A DNA stretch of 64,000 nt, from contig JACKCF010000001.1 in assembly GCA_020634165.1 (NCBI GenBank), forward strand, positions 1,364,001 through 1,428,000, read 5' to 3'. Position numbers and translations under genes: made by a program. The notes beneath the pieces are model-generated. The model was not told where the DNA came from, made no database searches, and saw only the letters and a program-made list of their open reading frames with translations. The stretch comes from Anaerolineaceae bacterium (GTDB taxonomy: Bacteria; Chloroflexota; Anaerolineae; Aggregatilineales; Phototrophicaceae). Shown here piece by piece: positions 51,084 through 60,312 of the stretch (position 1 is its first letter; every line of letters starts with the position of its first letter).

Positions 51084-52199
51084 ATGAGCTATCCAGCGCC
51101 GAGGCTCGTCTTCTGGGAAACGACTGCGGGTTGCAATCTTCGCTGCATCCATTGCCGCCGTGTGACGTTGGCCGACCAATTAACGCCGCAGGACCTCACA
51201 ACTGAAGAATCCTTCCGGCTGATCGATCAGATCAGGGAAACCGGACGTCCGGTGTTTGTGCTATCGGGCGGCGAGCCACTGTTCCGGCCCGATATTTATG
51301 AAATTGCGCGTTATGCGACCGATGCCGGTTTACCGGTTGCGCTGGCGACCAATGGTACGCTCATCGATGATGCGGTCGCCGCAAAGATCAAGGAAAGTGG
51401 CGTCAAACGGGTGAGCATCTCCTTCGATGGCGCTGACGCGGCGACGCATGATATGTTCCGTGGCCTGCCAGGTTCATTTGAAGCGGCTATTCGCGGCTTT
51501 AAAGCGTTGCGTAACGTTGGCCTGCCTGTTCAGATCAATACCACCGTCGCCAACCACAATAAAGCTCAGCTAGAGTCGATGCTGCAAATAGCCAAAGACC
51601 TCGATGCCGTTGGCCTGCACCTGTTCCTGCTGGTTCCCGTCGGCTGTGGTGTTGAAATTGCCGAAGATCAGATGATTAACGCGGCTGAATACGAGCAAGT
51701 GCTCAACTGGTTGTACGATACGGAGCAATCCGAGCCAGATTTGCAGCTCAAAGCGACCTGCGCACCGCATTACTTCCGTGTGATGCGGACCCGCCGTGCC
51801 GAAGAACGTCGCAGTGGCGTCCAGCGTGAACTGCCCGCCAGCCATGATCGTCAGGTGAACGGCCATCCGCATGGCCAGATGCACGCCGCGACCAAAGGCT
51901 GTCTGGCGGGTACGGGTGTGACCTTTGTATCACATCGTGGCGAAGTGTTCCCGTGTGGCTACCTGCCAGTAGAAGCCGGACACGTTCGTCAGCAGCACTT
52001 CGGCGACATCTGGCAGAACAGCCCCTTGTTCGCTGAACTGCGCGACCCGGACCTGTTAGGCGGTAAGTGTGGTGTCTGCCAGTTCAAATCGTTGTGCAGT
52101 GGCTGCCGCGCCCGTGCCTACGGCATGACCGGCGACTATATGGCAGAGGAACCGTTCTGCGCTTATCAACCGGAAACTCGCGAAGTCGTTCTGTCATAG
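51084..52199 (+). CDS. Radical SAM/SPASM protein, AhbD/NirJ-like haem-biosynthesis type
   Basis: The 371-residue protein has the radical SAM cluster motif CNLRCIHC (about 13-20), VLSGGEPLFRPD and a C-terminal SPASM-type domain with GKCGVCQFKSLCSGCRARAYGMTGDYMAEEPFC. That last pattern is like AhbD, AhbC and NirJ, which decarboxylate or modify haem precursors. AhbD makes haem b from Fe-coproporphyrin III without oxygen, the same step as HemQ. It lies between hemH and hemA with its own promoter region. The exact reaction is inferred. Confidence 0.8.
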   Translation: MSYPAPRLVFWETTAGCNLRCIHCRRVTLADQLTPQDLTTEESFRLIDQIRETGRPVFVLSGGEPLFRPDIYEIARYATDAGLPVALATNGTLIDDAVAAKIKESGVKRVSISFDGADAATHDMFRGLPGSFEAAIRGFKALRNVGLPVQINTTVANHNKAQLESMLQIAKDLDAVGLHLFLLVPVGCGVEIAEDQMINAAEYEQVLNWLYDTEQSEPDLQLKATCAPHYFRVMRTRRAEERRSGVQRELPASHDRQVNGHPHGQMHAATKGCLAGTGVTFVSHRGEVFPCGYLPVEAGHVRQQHFGDIWQNSPLFAELRDPDLLGGKCGVCQFKSLCSGCRARAYGMTGDYMAEEPFCAYQPETREVVLS

Positions 52200-52235
52200 A
52201 ACGCTGTCGAAACTACTGTCGTTGGGAATGGACTT

Positions 52236-53579
52236 GTGACGATCCTACTTATTGGGCTTAACCATCGCACCGCGTCGGTTGACCTAAGGGAAAAAATGGC
52301 GCTCACATCATATGGTGTGGGCGTTGTTCTGGAAAAGCTAAGAGGTCATGTTCAAGAGGGTATGATCCTCTCGACCTGCAATCGTCTGGAGATTTATGCT
52401 CTGGTGGATAGCTCGGATGTGACCACATCTGTGCTGGTTGATTTTCTGGCCGACCTGCATGGCCTTCCAGTTGATTACATGCAGCAATATCTGTATCACA
52501 AGCAGGGCCAGGAGGCGATTCGCCATCTGATGCGCGTGGCGGCTGGCCTGGATTCGATGATCCTGGGCGAGCCGCAAATCCTGGGGCAGGTAACACAGGC
52601 TTTTGGTGAAGCGCAAGCGAATGGCCTGGTGGGACCCGTCTTGTCACATCTGGCAGCGCGCGCAATCCATGCTGGCAAACGCGCCCGAACAGAAACTGAA
52701 ATCAGCCGCTTTACGACCTCGGTTAGCCACGCCGGGGCCATCCTGGCGCTGGACCATGTTACGACCGATTCGCCGAATATCCTCATCATCGGTGCCGGAG
52801 AAATGGCGCGATTGGCGGCGAAGTCGCTGGCCCATCGGGCAGGCATCAACCTTGCCTGCTTAAATCGCACCCTCAGCCGTGCCCAATCGCTGGCCAGCGA
52901 ACTGGACGCGATAACAATGGATTGGCAGCAGTTGGAAGAAGCGCTTATCTGGGCAGATGCCGTCATCTGCGCGACAGGTGCGCCGCATACGGTCATCCAC
53001 GCTGACGTTGTTCAACATGCGCAACAACAATGTGGCCATCGCGATCTGGTCTTCGTTGATATTGCCGTACCGCGAGATGTTGACGTGGCGGTTGAGGCCA
53101 TTCCTGGCGTACGCCGCTTTGACATTGATGCTTTACAGTCGATAGTCGATGGTAACACCGCCCAGCGCGAAGCTGCCATCCCCCAGGTAGAGGCCATCAT
53201 CGAAGAGGAGATCAGCATCTTTTACGATTGGTACAACAGCCGCGCTGTCACACCCGTTATTAAAGACCTTCGTCGCTGGGCAGTTGACCTCGCTCAGACG
53301 GAAGTCAGTCTGGCGCTCAACAAACTCGGTGATGTCGATGACCACACGACCGAAGTTGTCAATCGCTTGGCGCATCGCCTGGTGAATAAACTGCTGCATC
53401 AGCCGACTGTGCGCCTGCGGGGCCAGGCTGCCGAGAGCAATGCTCAGTGTTATGCCCAGGCTGTATCGAATTTGTTTGGCCTGGAAGGTGAGCCAACGCC
53501 ACCGACCACCCAAAAGGCCCACGTTCATGAGTGGGCACAGGCTGTCACGCAGAATGGGAACGGCCACTATGAACAATAA
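52236..53579 (+). CDS. hemA: Glutamyl-tRNA reductase
   Basis: The 447-residue enzyme reduces Glu-tRNA(Glu) to glutamate-1-semialdehyde, the entry to haem synthesis by the C5 route. It has LNHRTASVDLREKM, the catalytic Cys in ILSTCNRLEIYA (about Cys48), an NADPH domain (NILIIGAGEMARLAAKSLAHRAG) and a C-terminal dimer helix region. The start is GTG with GGGA upstream. The end overlaps hemC by 11 bp. It is the first of six genes in a tight run (hemA, C, D, B, E, hemY) that ends with hemL. Confidence 0.95.
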   Translation: MTILLIGLNHRTASVDLREKMALTSYGVGVVLEKLRGHVQEGMILSTCNRLEIYALVDSSDVTTSVLVDFLADLHGLPVDYMQQYLYHKQGQEAIRHLMRVAAGLDSMILGEPQILGQVTQAFGEAQANGLVGPVLSHLAARAIHAGKRARTETEISRFTTSVSHAGAILALDHVTTDSPNILIIGAGEMARLAAKSLAHRAGINLACLNRTLSRAQSLASELDAITMDWQQLEEALIWADAVICATGAPHTVIHADVVQHAQQQCGHRDLVFVDIAVPRDVDVAVEAIPGVRRFDIDALQSIVDGNTAQREAAIPQVEAIIEEEISIFYDWYNSRAVTPVIKDLRRWAVDLAQTEVSLALNKLGDVDDHTTEVVNRLAHRLVNKLLHQPTVRLRGQAAESNAQCYAQAVSNLFGLEGEPTPPTTQKAHVHEWAQAVTQNGNGHYEQ

Positions 53580-54498
53580 AGTCATCAGGCTCGGCACACG
53601 CGGCTCAGAATTGGCGCGTTGGCAGACCAACCATGTCGCTGACCTGCTGCGTGCGGCCTTCCCGTCTTTACAAACAGAAGAGATCATCATCAGTACACGT
53701 GGTGATCAGGTGCTGGATACGCCGCTGCCCCTTGTTGGTGGCAAGGGCCTGTTCACTGCCGAGTTGGAATCCAGCCTGCGCAATGGCGATATCGACTTCG
53801 CAGTTCATAGTCTCAAGGATTTGCCGACAGATGACCCTGATGGCCTGACTATTGGTGCCATTCCACAGCGCGCTAACCCATCTGATGTGCTCGTTAGTCG
53901 GTCCGGCTACACGCTGGATACGCTGCCAGAAGGAGCCGTTATCGGCACCAGCAGTACCCGCCGCGCCGCCCAACTGCACCACATTCGGCCTGATCTCCAG
54001 ATGCACGATATTCGCGGCAATATCAACACACGGGTGCGCAAGGCGCTTGATGAGAATGGCCCGTACGATGCTATTGTGCTTGCCAGGGCCGGACTGTCTC
54101 GCCTGGGCATGGAAGACGTCATCAGTCAGGTGCTGCCGTTTGATGTGATGCTGCCTGCACCAGGGCAGGGGGCGCTCGGTGTGCAGTGTCGTGACGATAA
54201 CTCGCGTGACATGCTCAGTGCCATCCAGTATATGCCGACTGCTATTGCCGTCACCGCTGAACGCGCATTTTTAGCAGCACTTGGCGGCGGATGTTCCGTG
54301 CCAGTAGCCGCCTTTGCCTATCAGCAGCCAGATGAATCTTACCTGCTGACGGGCCGTGTCTGCTCACCCAATGGTCGCGCCCGTATCACCGTCGAAACCG
54401 CCTTTACGGCTGCCGAGGACGCTTATGTCGCGGGTGCCGAACTGGCGCAGGAAGCGATTGACCAGGGAGCAGGCGAATTGCTGGGAACAGCCCTATGA
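53569..54498 (+). CDS. hemC: Hydroxymethylbilane synthase (porphobilinogen deaminase)
   Basis: The product (309 residues) joins four porphobilinogens into hydroxymethylbilane. It starts MNNKVIRLGTRGSELARWQTN, and has STRGDQVLDTPL, VHSLKDLPT with the catalytic Asp/Lys region, GTSSTRRAAQL, DIRGNINTR and the cofactor-binding Cys in LGGGCSVPVAA. The ATG at 53569 (GGGAAC upstream) overlaps the hemA stop by 11 bp; upstream in-frame ATGs lie inside hemA and are not likely. Its stop overlaps hemD. Confidence 0.95.
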   Translation: MNNKVIRLGTRGSELARWQTNHVADLLRAAFPSLQTEEIIISTRGDQVLDTPLPLVGGKGLFTAELESSLRNGDIDFAVHSLKDLPTDDPDGLTIGAIPQRANPSDVLVSRSGYTLDTLPEGAVIGTSSTRRAAQLHHIRPDLQMHDIRGNINTRVRKALDENGPYDAIVLARAGLSRLGMEDVISQVLPFDVMLPAPGQGALGVQCRDDNSRDMLSAIQYMPTAIAVTAERAFLAALGGGCSVPVAAFAYQQPDESYLLTGRVCSPNGRARITVETAFTAAEDAYVAGAELAQEAIDQGAGELLGTAL

Positions 54499-55289
54499 CT
54501 TTGCCACTGCACGGAAAGACCATCGTCAATACCCGCGCCATTCATCAGGCCGCAGATTTTGACGTACTTATCCGTGAGAGGGGTGCCATACCTGTGTCGT
54601 TCCCCTGTTTAGCCATTGTTCCACCCGATGATACAACCGAATGGGACGCGGCGATTCAGCAGCTTATCGCTGGCGCTTTCGATTGGCTGGTCCTGACCAG
54701 TGCCAATACGGTCTATAGCCTATCGCAAAGACTGAAAGCGTTGGAACTATCCCTGCGGGGTAATTTCAAGACTGCCGCCATTGGTCCATCTACTGCTGAT
54801 GCCGCCCGGACGCAGCTTGGCATTGAGGTGGACCTCATGCCCGATGAATACATCGCAGAAGCACTGGCAGAAACATTGTTGCGACAGGGCGCACAGCGTG
54901 TTTTTTTGCCGGAGTCAGCTATCGCCCGACCTGCCCTGAAAGATGCGCTTGTCGAGGCAGGCGTGGCGGTTGTCGCAGTCGATGCCTATCAGACAGTCTG
55001 CGCTTCTGGTGGTATGGACCTGCCGGCCATGCTCAATCGCGCAGAAATCGACGCGATCACCTTTACCAGCTCATCGACAGTCGATTGCTTCATCGAGCGC
55101 CTAAGGACAGAAAATAACTCTCTCACACTGGGGGCGGCTGTCATTGCCTGTATTGGCCCCAAAACAGCCCAGACTGCTATTGATCGCGGCTTGCAGGTTG
55201 TCATCGTGCCGCAGGATTACACATTATCCGGCCTGCTGGATGCCATCGAAAATTATTACGTCAAGGATTTGGGGGGACAGACATCATGA
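54495..55289 (+). CDS. hemD: Uroporphyrinogen-III synthase
   Basis: The 264-residue protein closes and flips ring D of hydroxymethylbilane to give uroporphyrinogen III. This family is poorly conserved, but GKTIVNTRAIHQAADFDVLIRERGAIPVSFPCLAIVPP at the start, WLVLTSANTV, AAIGPSTADAA, ITFTSSSTVDCFI and IACIGPKTAQTA are in place and in order. The start overlaps hemC by 4 bp (ATGA) and the end overlaps hemB by 4 bp, which fixes it by context. Confidence 0.93.
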   Translation: MTLPLHGKTIVNTRAIHQAADFDVLIRERGAIPVSFPCLAIVPPDDTTEWDAAIQQLIAGAFDWLVLTSANTVYSLSQRLKALELSLRGNFKTAAIGPSTADAARTQLGIEVDLMPDEYIAEALAETLLRQGAQRVFLPESAIARPALKDALVEAGVAVVAVDAYQTVCASGGMDLPAMLNRAEIDAITFTSSSTVDCFIERLRTENNSLTLGAAVIACIGPKTAQTAIDRGLQVVIVPQDYTLSGLLDAIENYYVKDLGGQTS

Positions 55290-56344
55290 CACTTGTTGAA
55301 CAACCCGAAGTGGCGATCACACACCGTCACAAGCCATATTATCCGTTGATGCGGGGTCGCCGCCTGCGGCTCTCGGAATCGTTGCGCCGCATGGTGCGGG
55401 AAACAACCCTCGCACCCGATGACTTCATTTATCCGTTGTTTGTGCGTTCTGGCGAGGGGATCAAGCGGCCCATTTCTTCTATGCCGGGCCAATACCAGTG
55501 GTCGCTGGACTGTATGCTGAAAGAAGTGAAAGTCGTCGCTGAACTTGGCGTTCCGGCTGTCATCTTATTCGGCATTCCTGATGAAAAAGACGCTTGTGGC
55601 ACTGATAATTACAATCCGCAGGGCATTGTGCCAAGGGCCATTCGTGCCATCAAAGATGCCCTGCCGGATATGGTTGTCATCTCCGATATGTGCTTCTGTG
55701 AATATACGGATCATGGCCACTGCGGCATCATCAACACGCCCGATCACGAGCACTACAGCCCCAAATTGCCACAGGGTTATCTGCTGAATGACCCCACGCT
55801 CGACTTACTGGGGCAGGCATCTGTGGTCCATGCCCAGGCAGGCGCCGATATTATCGCGCCGTCTGGCATGATTGACGGCATGGTGGGCGCCATACGCTCT
55901 GCGCTGGATGGTGATGGCTTCCAACACATCAGCATTATGAGCTATGCCGCCAAATACGCCAGCGGCTTTTACGGCCCCTTCCGCGATGCCGCCGAAAGTC
56001 CGCCGCAATTTGGTGACCGCAGCCAGTATCAGATGGATCCGGCTAACAAGCGCGAAGCCATGAAAGAGGTCGCGCTCGATGTCGCCGAAGGCGCTGACAT
56101 GCTTATGGTCAAGCCTGCTTTGCCTTATCTTGATATTCTGGCAGCGATTCGTGAGCAGTACGACCTGCCGACTGCCGCTTATCAGGTCAGCGGCGAATAC
56201 TCCATGATGCACGCCGCCGCCGAACGCGGCTGGGTCAATCTGTACAGCGTGGCGATGGAGAGCCTGATGAGCATCAAGCGCGCCGGTGCCGATATGATCC
56301 TGACTTACTTCGCCAAAGATGCCGCCATCTGGCTGAATGAATAA
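55286..56344 (+). CDS. hemB: Porphobilinogen synthase (delta-aminolevulinic acid dehydratase)
   Basis: The 352-residue enzyme condenses two 5-aminolevulinates to porphobilinogen. It has DFIYPLFVRSG, VISDMCFCEYTDHGHCG with the three Cys of a zinc-type site, PSGMIDGMVGAIR, MSYAAKYASGFYGPFRDA and the Schiff-base Lys in MLMVKPALPYLDI. Because the Cys set is complete, zinc rather than Mg is expected. It overlaps hemD by 4 bp and hemE by 8 bp. Confidence 0.96.
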   Translation: MTLVEQPEVAITHRHKPYYPLMRGRRLRLSESLRRMVRETTLAPDDFIYPLFVRSGEGIKRPISSMPGQYQWSLDCMLKEVKVVAELGVPAVILFGIPDEKDACGTDNYNPQGIVPRAIRAIKDALPDMVVISDMCFCEYTDHGHCGIINTPDHEHYSPKLPQGYLLNDPTLDLLGQASVVHAQAGADIIAPSGMIDGMVGAIRSALDGDGFQHISIMSYAAKYASGFYGPFRDAAESPPQFGDRSQYQMDPANKREAMKEVALDVAEGADMLMVKPALPYLDILAAIREQYDLPTAAYQVSGEYSMMHAAAERGWVNLYSVAMESLMSIKRAGADMILTYFAKDAAIWLNE

Positions 56345-57443
56345 CACAACCAACGAGGATTATGCCCCCATGCAGACGGATATCGAACCTACTCTAACGC
56401 CTGATACCCTGGTCAACAGCCGCTTTTTGCGCGCCTGCCATCGCCGGCCAGTCGATGCAACCCCTGTCTGGTTGATGCGGCAGGCAGGCCGCTATATGAC
56501 GGAGTATCGTGAACTGCGCGAAAAATACACCATTCTGGAAATCATCAAGACGCCCGAACTGGCCTGCGAAGTGACCATGCAGCCCATTAACGCTTTCGAT
56601 CTGGATGCGGCTATCATCTTCGCTGATATTCTGCCGCCCTTGGAAGGCATGGGCCTGGAACTGGAATTTGTCAAAGGGGAAGGCCCGATCATCCATAATC
56701 CAGTGCGCTCTGCGGCAGATGTTAACAGCCTGCGCGTACCGCCGCCGCAAGAAGCCCTGTCTTTCACCCTGGAGGCCATCAAACTCACCCGCGCTGAACT
56801 CGATAATCGCAGCATTCCCCTGATTGGTTTCAGCGGTGCGCCGTTTACACTCGCCAGCTATGCCGTTGAAGGCGGTAGCAGCAAAAATCGCCTGCATCTC
56901 AAAGGCCTGATGCTTGGTGATCCAGCCGCGTGGCACAACCTGATGACCAAACTCAGCGACGTTGCAGGTCAGTATCTGTTGGCTCAGGCGCAAGCCGGTG
57001 CCCAGGTCCTGCAACTGTTTGACAGTTGGGTGGGTGACCTCAGCCCGGACGACTATCGCCAGTTCGTCATGCCCTACAGCCAGCGTGCGATTGAGATTGC
57101 CAAACAGTCGGGTGTGCCTGTGATCCACTTTGGCACCAACACCAACGGCATGCTCGACCTCATCCGTGATGCAGGCGGCGATATTATTGGCGTCGATTGG
57201 CGCATTCGCCTGCAAGACGCCTGGCACATCCTGGGGGATAACGTGGCGATCCAGGGCAATTTGGACCCTGTGGCGCTGTTCGCCCCCTGGGATGCTCTCA
57301 AAGAGCACGTCCAGCTTGTGCTGGATTCGGTGAAGGGCAGGCCCGGCCATATTTTCAACCTGGGGCACGGCATTCTGCCGAACACGCCTGTCGATAACGT
57401 CAAGCGCCTGGTCGATTTCGTCCATGAATATACGAGCAAATAG
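56337..57443 (+). CDS. hemE: Uroporphyrinogen decarboxylase
   Basis: The 368-residue product removes four acetate carboxyls to give coproporphyrinogen III. It shows PVWLMRQAGRYMTEYRELREKY, DAAIIFADILPPLEGMG, GFSGAPFTLASYAVEGG, LQLFDSWVGDLSP, PVIHFGTN and FNLGHGILPNTPVDNV. The first about 20 residues are not conserved. The ATG at 56337 overlaps hemB; a later ATG at 56370 could also serve. It is 3 bp from hemY. Confidence 0.95.
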   Translation: MNNTTNEDYAPMQTDIEPTLTPDTLVNSRFLRACHRRPVDATPVWLMRQAGRYMTEYRELREKYTILEIIKTPELACEVTMQPINAFDLDAAIIFADILPPLEGMGLELEFVKGEGPIIHNPVRSAADVNSLRVPPPQEALSFTLEAIKLTRAELDNRSIPLIGFSGAPFTLASYAVEGGSSKNRLHLKGLMLGDPAAWHNLMTKLSDVAGQYLLAQAQAGAQVLQLFDSWVGDLSPDDYRQFVMPYSQRAIEIAKQSGVPVIHFGTNTNGMLDLIRDAGGDIIGVDWRIRLQDAWHILGDNVAIQGNLDPVALFAPWDALKEHVQLVLDSVKGRPGHIFNLGHGILPNTPVDNVKRLVDFVHEYTSK

Positions 57444-57446
57444 CAT

Positions 57447-58907
57447 ATGACCATGACGATTACGAGTCGGACGCATCAGCGCATTGTCATCATTGGTGGT
57501 GGCATCTCTGGCCTGAGTGCGGCCTGGTATCTGCAAAAACAAGCAGCGATAACGGGCCTCGACCTCGAATATACAGTGCTGGAACAATCCAGCCGTTGGG
57601 GTGGCAAAGTCCTGACCGAGCACGTCGAAACAGAGGAAGATCAGCCCTTTGTCGTCGAAGCCGGACCGGATTCTTTCCTCACACAAAAACCCTGGGCATT
57701 GCAACTGGCCCATGAACTTGGCCTGGAAGATCAGCTATTGGGCACCAACGATCACAAGCGTAACACCTATGTGCTGTCGAAAGGCAGGCCAGTTGTGCTG
57801 CCTGAAGGCGTTATGCTCATCGTGCCGACCAAATTCATGCCATTTGCCTTATCGCCCCTTATTTCCCCGTTGGGCAAGCTGCGTATGGCGATGGATTTAT
57901 TTATTCCGGCCAAAACGGACGATGAAGACGAAACGCTCGCCAGCTTCATCAAGCGCCGTTTGGGCGATGAAGCACTCGATAAAATCGCCGAGCCGCTCAT
58001 GTCAGGCATCTACAATGCCGATGCCGACAAGCAGAGTATCATGGCCACCTTCCCGCGCTTCCGTGCCCTGGAAAAAGAACATGGTAGCCTGACGAAAGGC
58101 ATGTTGGCCAGTCGTCGCAACCATCCTGCTCCCAAGCCTGGAATCAAGAAAACATCGGTATTTATGTCGCTCAACCAGGGGACAAACGCCCTCATTGACG
58201 CCCTTGTTCCGAAGCTGACGGGTGAACTCTGGCTGAATACGCAGGTGATCGATATTCATAGTGGTGTAGAAGGAAAGTATGCCATCACCCTGGATGATGG
58301 TAAGCGGCTGATCGCGGATGCTATTATTATCGCGACGCCTGCTTACGTCTCAGCGGACTTAGTACAAAAGCTGGCGCCGAATGCGGCTAAAACCCTGCGC
58401 CAGATTCGTTATGTCAGCACAGGCACCATTTCGTTGGCGTTCAAGGAGGCGGATATTCCCCAACCGCTGAATGGCTTTGGCTTAGTTGTGCCTTCCAGTG
58501 AGAATAAACCCTTCAATGCCATTACCATCTCATCGACCAAATTCGATAACCGTGCGCCGGAAGGCTACGTATTGATGCGCGCCTTCTTCGGCGGGTCACG
58601 CAGCCCACAATCCATGCATCTGGATGATGCCGAGCTTTATGACACCATACGCGCCGAGCTGCGAACTATCCTCGGCATTGAAGCCGATCCGCTTTTCCAT
58701 CGCATCTATCGCTGGTGGGATGCCAACCCGCAGTATGACATTGGCCATCTGGACCGTGTTGCCGCCATCGAAGCCGATTTGCCAGATAGCGTCTATGTAA
58801 CAGGCAGCCCCTATCGCGGCGTCGGCATGCCGGATTGTGTGCATCAATCGCAGCAAACGGTCGAAAAACTCTTAGCGAACATCCTGGAACGGCAAGTGAG
58901 CCAATGA
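57447..58907 (+). CDS. hemY: Coproporphyrinogen III oxidase, HemY/CgoX type
   Basis: The 486-residue flavoprotein has the FAD-binding VIIGGGISGLSAAWYLQKQ and the HemY pattern: SSRWGGKVLTEH, VVEAGPDSFLTQKPWAL, AEPLMSGIYNADADKQSIMATFPRF, MSLNQGTNALIDAL and the C-terminal VYVTGSPYRGVGMPDCV. In genomes with HemQ, this enzyme oxidises coproporphyrinogen III to coproporphyrin III (CgoX). No hemN or hemF is present in the window, which agrees. It overlaps the hemL start by 4 bp. Confidence 0.92.
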   Translation: MTMTITSRTHQRIVIIGGGISGLSAAWYLQKQAAITGLDLEYTVLEQSSRWGGKVLTEHVETEEDQPFVVEAGPDSFLTQKPWALQLAHELGLEDQLLGTNDHKRNTYVLSKGRPVVLPEGVMLIVPTKFMPFALSPLISPLGKLRMAMDLFIPAKTDDEDETLASFIKRRLGDEALDKIAEPLMSGIYNADADKQSIMATFPRFRALEKEHGSLTKGMLASRRNHPAPKPGIKKTSVFMSLNQGTNALIDALVPKLTGELWLNTQVIDIHSGVEGKYAITLDDGKRLIADAIIIATPAYVSADLVQKLAPNAAKTLRQIRYVSTGTISLAFKEADIPQPLNGFGLVVPSSENKPFNAITISSTKFDNRAPEGYVLMRAFFGGSRSPQSMHLDDAELYDTIRAELRTILGIEADPLFHRIYRWWDANPQYDIGHLDRVAAIEADLPDSVYVTGSPYRGVGMPDCVHQSQQTVEKLLANILERQVSQ

Positions 58908-60205
58908 ACATCAGCAATTCGGAAGCCCTCTTTAAACAAGCTCGGCAGTTGATCCCTGGCGGTGTCAATAGCCCTGTGCGCGCTTTTGGCAGCGTCGGCG
59001 GCACGCCCCGTTTCATTCAGAAGGGGCAGGGCGCTTATATCTGGGATGCTGATGGCAACCGCTATATCGATTATGTGCTGTCCTGGGGACCGTTGGTACT
59101 CGGCCATGCGCATCCTGATGTCGTTGCGGCCATCCAGCGGACTGCCGCCAACGGTACCAGCTATGGCGCACCGACTGAGCTTGAAAATCAACTTGCCGAA
59201 CTGGTTATCAGCATGGTGCCCTCCATAGAGATGATTCGCTTCGTCAACAGCGGAACAGAAGCCTGTATGAGTGCCTTGCGGCTGGCGCGTGCTTATACGG
59301 GCCGCGAAAAGATCATTAAGTTTGCGGGTAACTATCATGGCCATGCCGATATGATGCTGGTGCAGGCAGGCAGCGGTGTCGCGACCTTTGGCCTGCCAGA
59401 TTCCCCTGGTGTGCCTGCTGGAACGACCGAAAATACCCTGATCGCGCCCTACAATGACCTCGATGCAGTTCGCAGCTTATTTGAGGCCAACCCTGATAGC
59501 ATCGCTGCGGCGATTGTCGAGCCGATTGCGGCCAATATGGGTTTCGTCCTGCCAGAGCAAGGCTATTTGCAGGGCTTGATCGACATTTGCCATGAACACG
59601 GCGCACTGCTCATTCTCGACGAAGTTATGACAGGCTTTCGTGCCTCGACGGGTGGCGCACAGCAAGCCTTCAACCTCGATCCGGATATTACCTGCCTCGG
59701 CAAAGTCATCGGTGGTGGCTTGCCTGTAGGGGCCTATGCCGGAAAACGCGACATCATGCAAAAAGTCGCCCCTGCCGGAACCATGTATCAGGCTGGAACG
59801 CTCTCCGGTAATCCCCTGGCGATGGCCGCCGGACTGGCGACTCTCACCGAACTCCGGCGTGTGGGTGTATTCGATCAGATTGCGGGTCGTACCAAACAGC
59901 TAACAGATGGCATTTGCCACGTCATGGCCGAGTTTGAGGTGCCGATACAGGTCGGCCAGGTGGGGGCGATGTTTGGCTTCTACTTTTTGAAGCAGCCAGG
60001 GGCCATCATTCGTGATTATGCCTCAGCTAAGCAGTATGCTGATACGGACCGCTTCGCGCAGTTCTTCCACGCCATGCTGGAACAGGGCGTTTACCTTGCT
60101 CCCAGTCAGTTTGAAGCTGGATTTCTCAGCAGCGCCCACACCGATGAGGATATTCAATTTACTTTGAATGCAGTGCGCAAGGCATTGCAGCAAATTCTCT
60201 CCTGA
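58904..60205 (+). CDS. hemL: Glutamate-1-semialdehyde 2,1-aminomutase
   Basis: The product (433 residues, start MNISNSEALF) is a PLP enzyme that turns glutamate-1-semialdehyde into 5-aminolevulinate. It has ARQLIPGGVNSPVRAFGSVGG, SYGAPTELENQLAELV, FVNSGTEACMSALRLARAYTGR, FAGNYHGHADMMLV, LILDEVMTGFR and the PLP Lys in CLGKVIGGGLPVGAYAG. The start at 58904 overlaps the hemY stop (ATGA); an ATG at 58835 lies inside hemY. It ends the haem run. Confidence 0.95.
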   Translation: MNISNSEALFKQARQLIPGGVNSPVRAFGSVGGTPRFIQKGQGAYIWDADGNRYIDYVLSWGPLVLGHAHPDVVAAIQRTAANGTSYGAPTELENQLAELVISMVPSIEMIRFVNSGTEACMSALRLARAYTGREKIIKFAGNYHGHADMMLVQAGSGVATFGLPDSPGVPAGTTENTLIAPYNDLDAVRSLFEANPDSIAAAIVEPIAANMGFVLPEQGYLQGLIDICHEHGALLILDEVMTGFRASTGGAQQAFNLDPDITCLGKVIGGGLPVGAYAGKRDIMQKVAPAGTMYQAGTLSGNPLAMAAGLATLTELRRVGVFDQIAGRTKQLTDGICHVMAEFEVPIQVGQVGAMFGFYFLKQPGAIIRDYASAKQYADTDRFAQFFHAMLEQGVYLAPSQFEAGFLSSAHTDEDIQFTLNAVRKALQQILS

Positions 60206-60312
60206 TACCTTTGGACCGAGCCAATCAGTCCACTGGTCTGGTGGCGTGATAGACTATAACAGGATATGTTACATTCAGTGGCCATATAGACTCATTAAAA
60301 GCAGGGTGAAAT

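Noticed and set aside
56394..57713. 439-codon minus-strand frame opposite hemE
   Set aside because: hemE is certain from conserved motifs. The antisense product has no family features and is rich in His and Gln as expected from reading the wrong strand.
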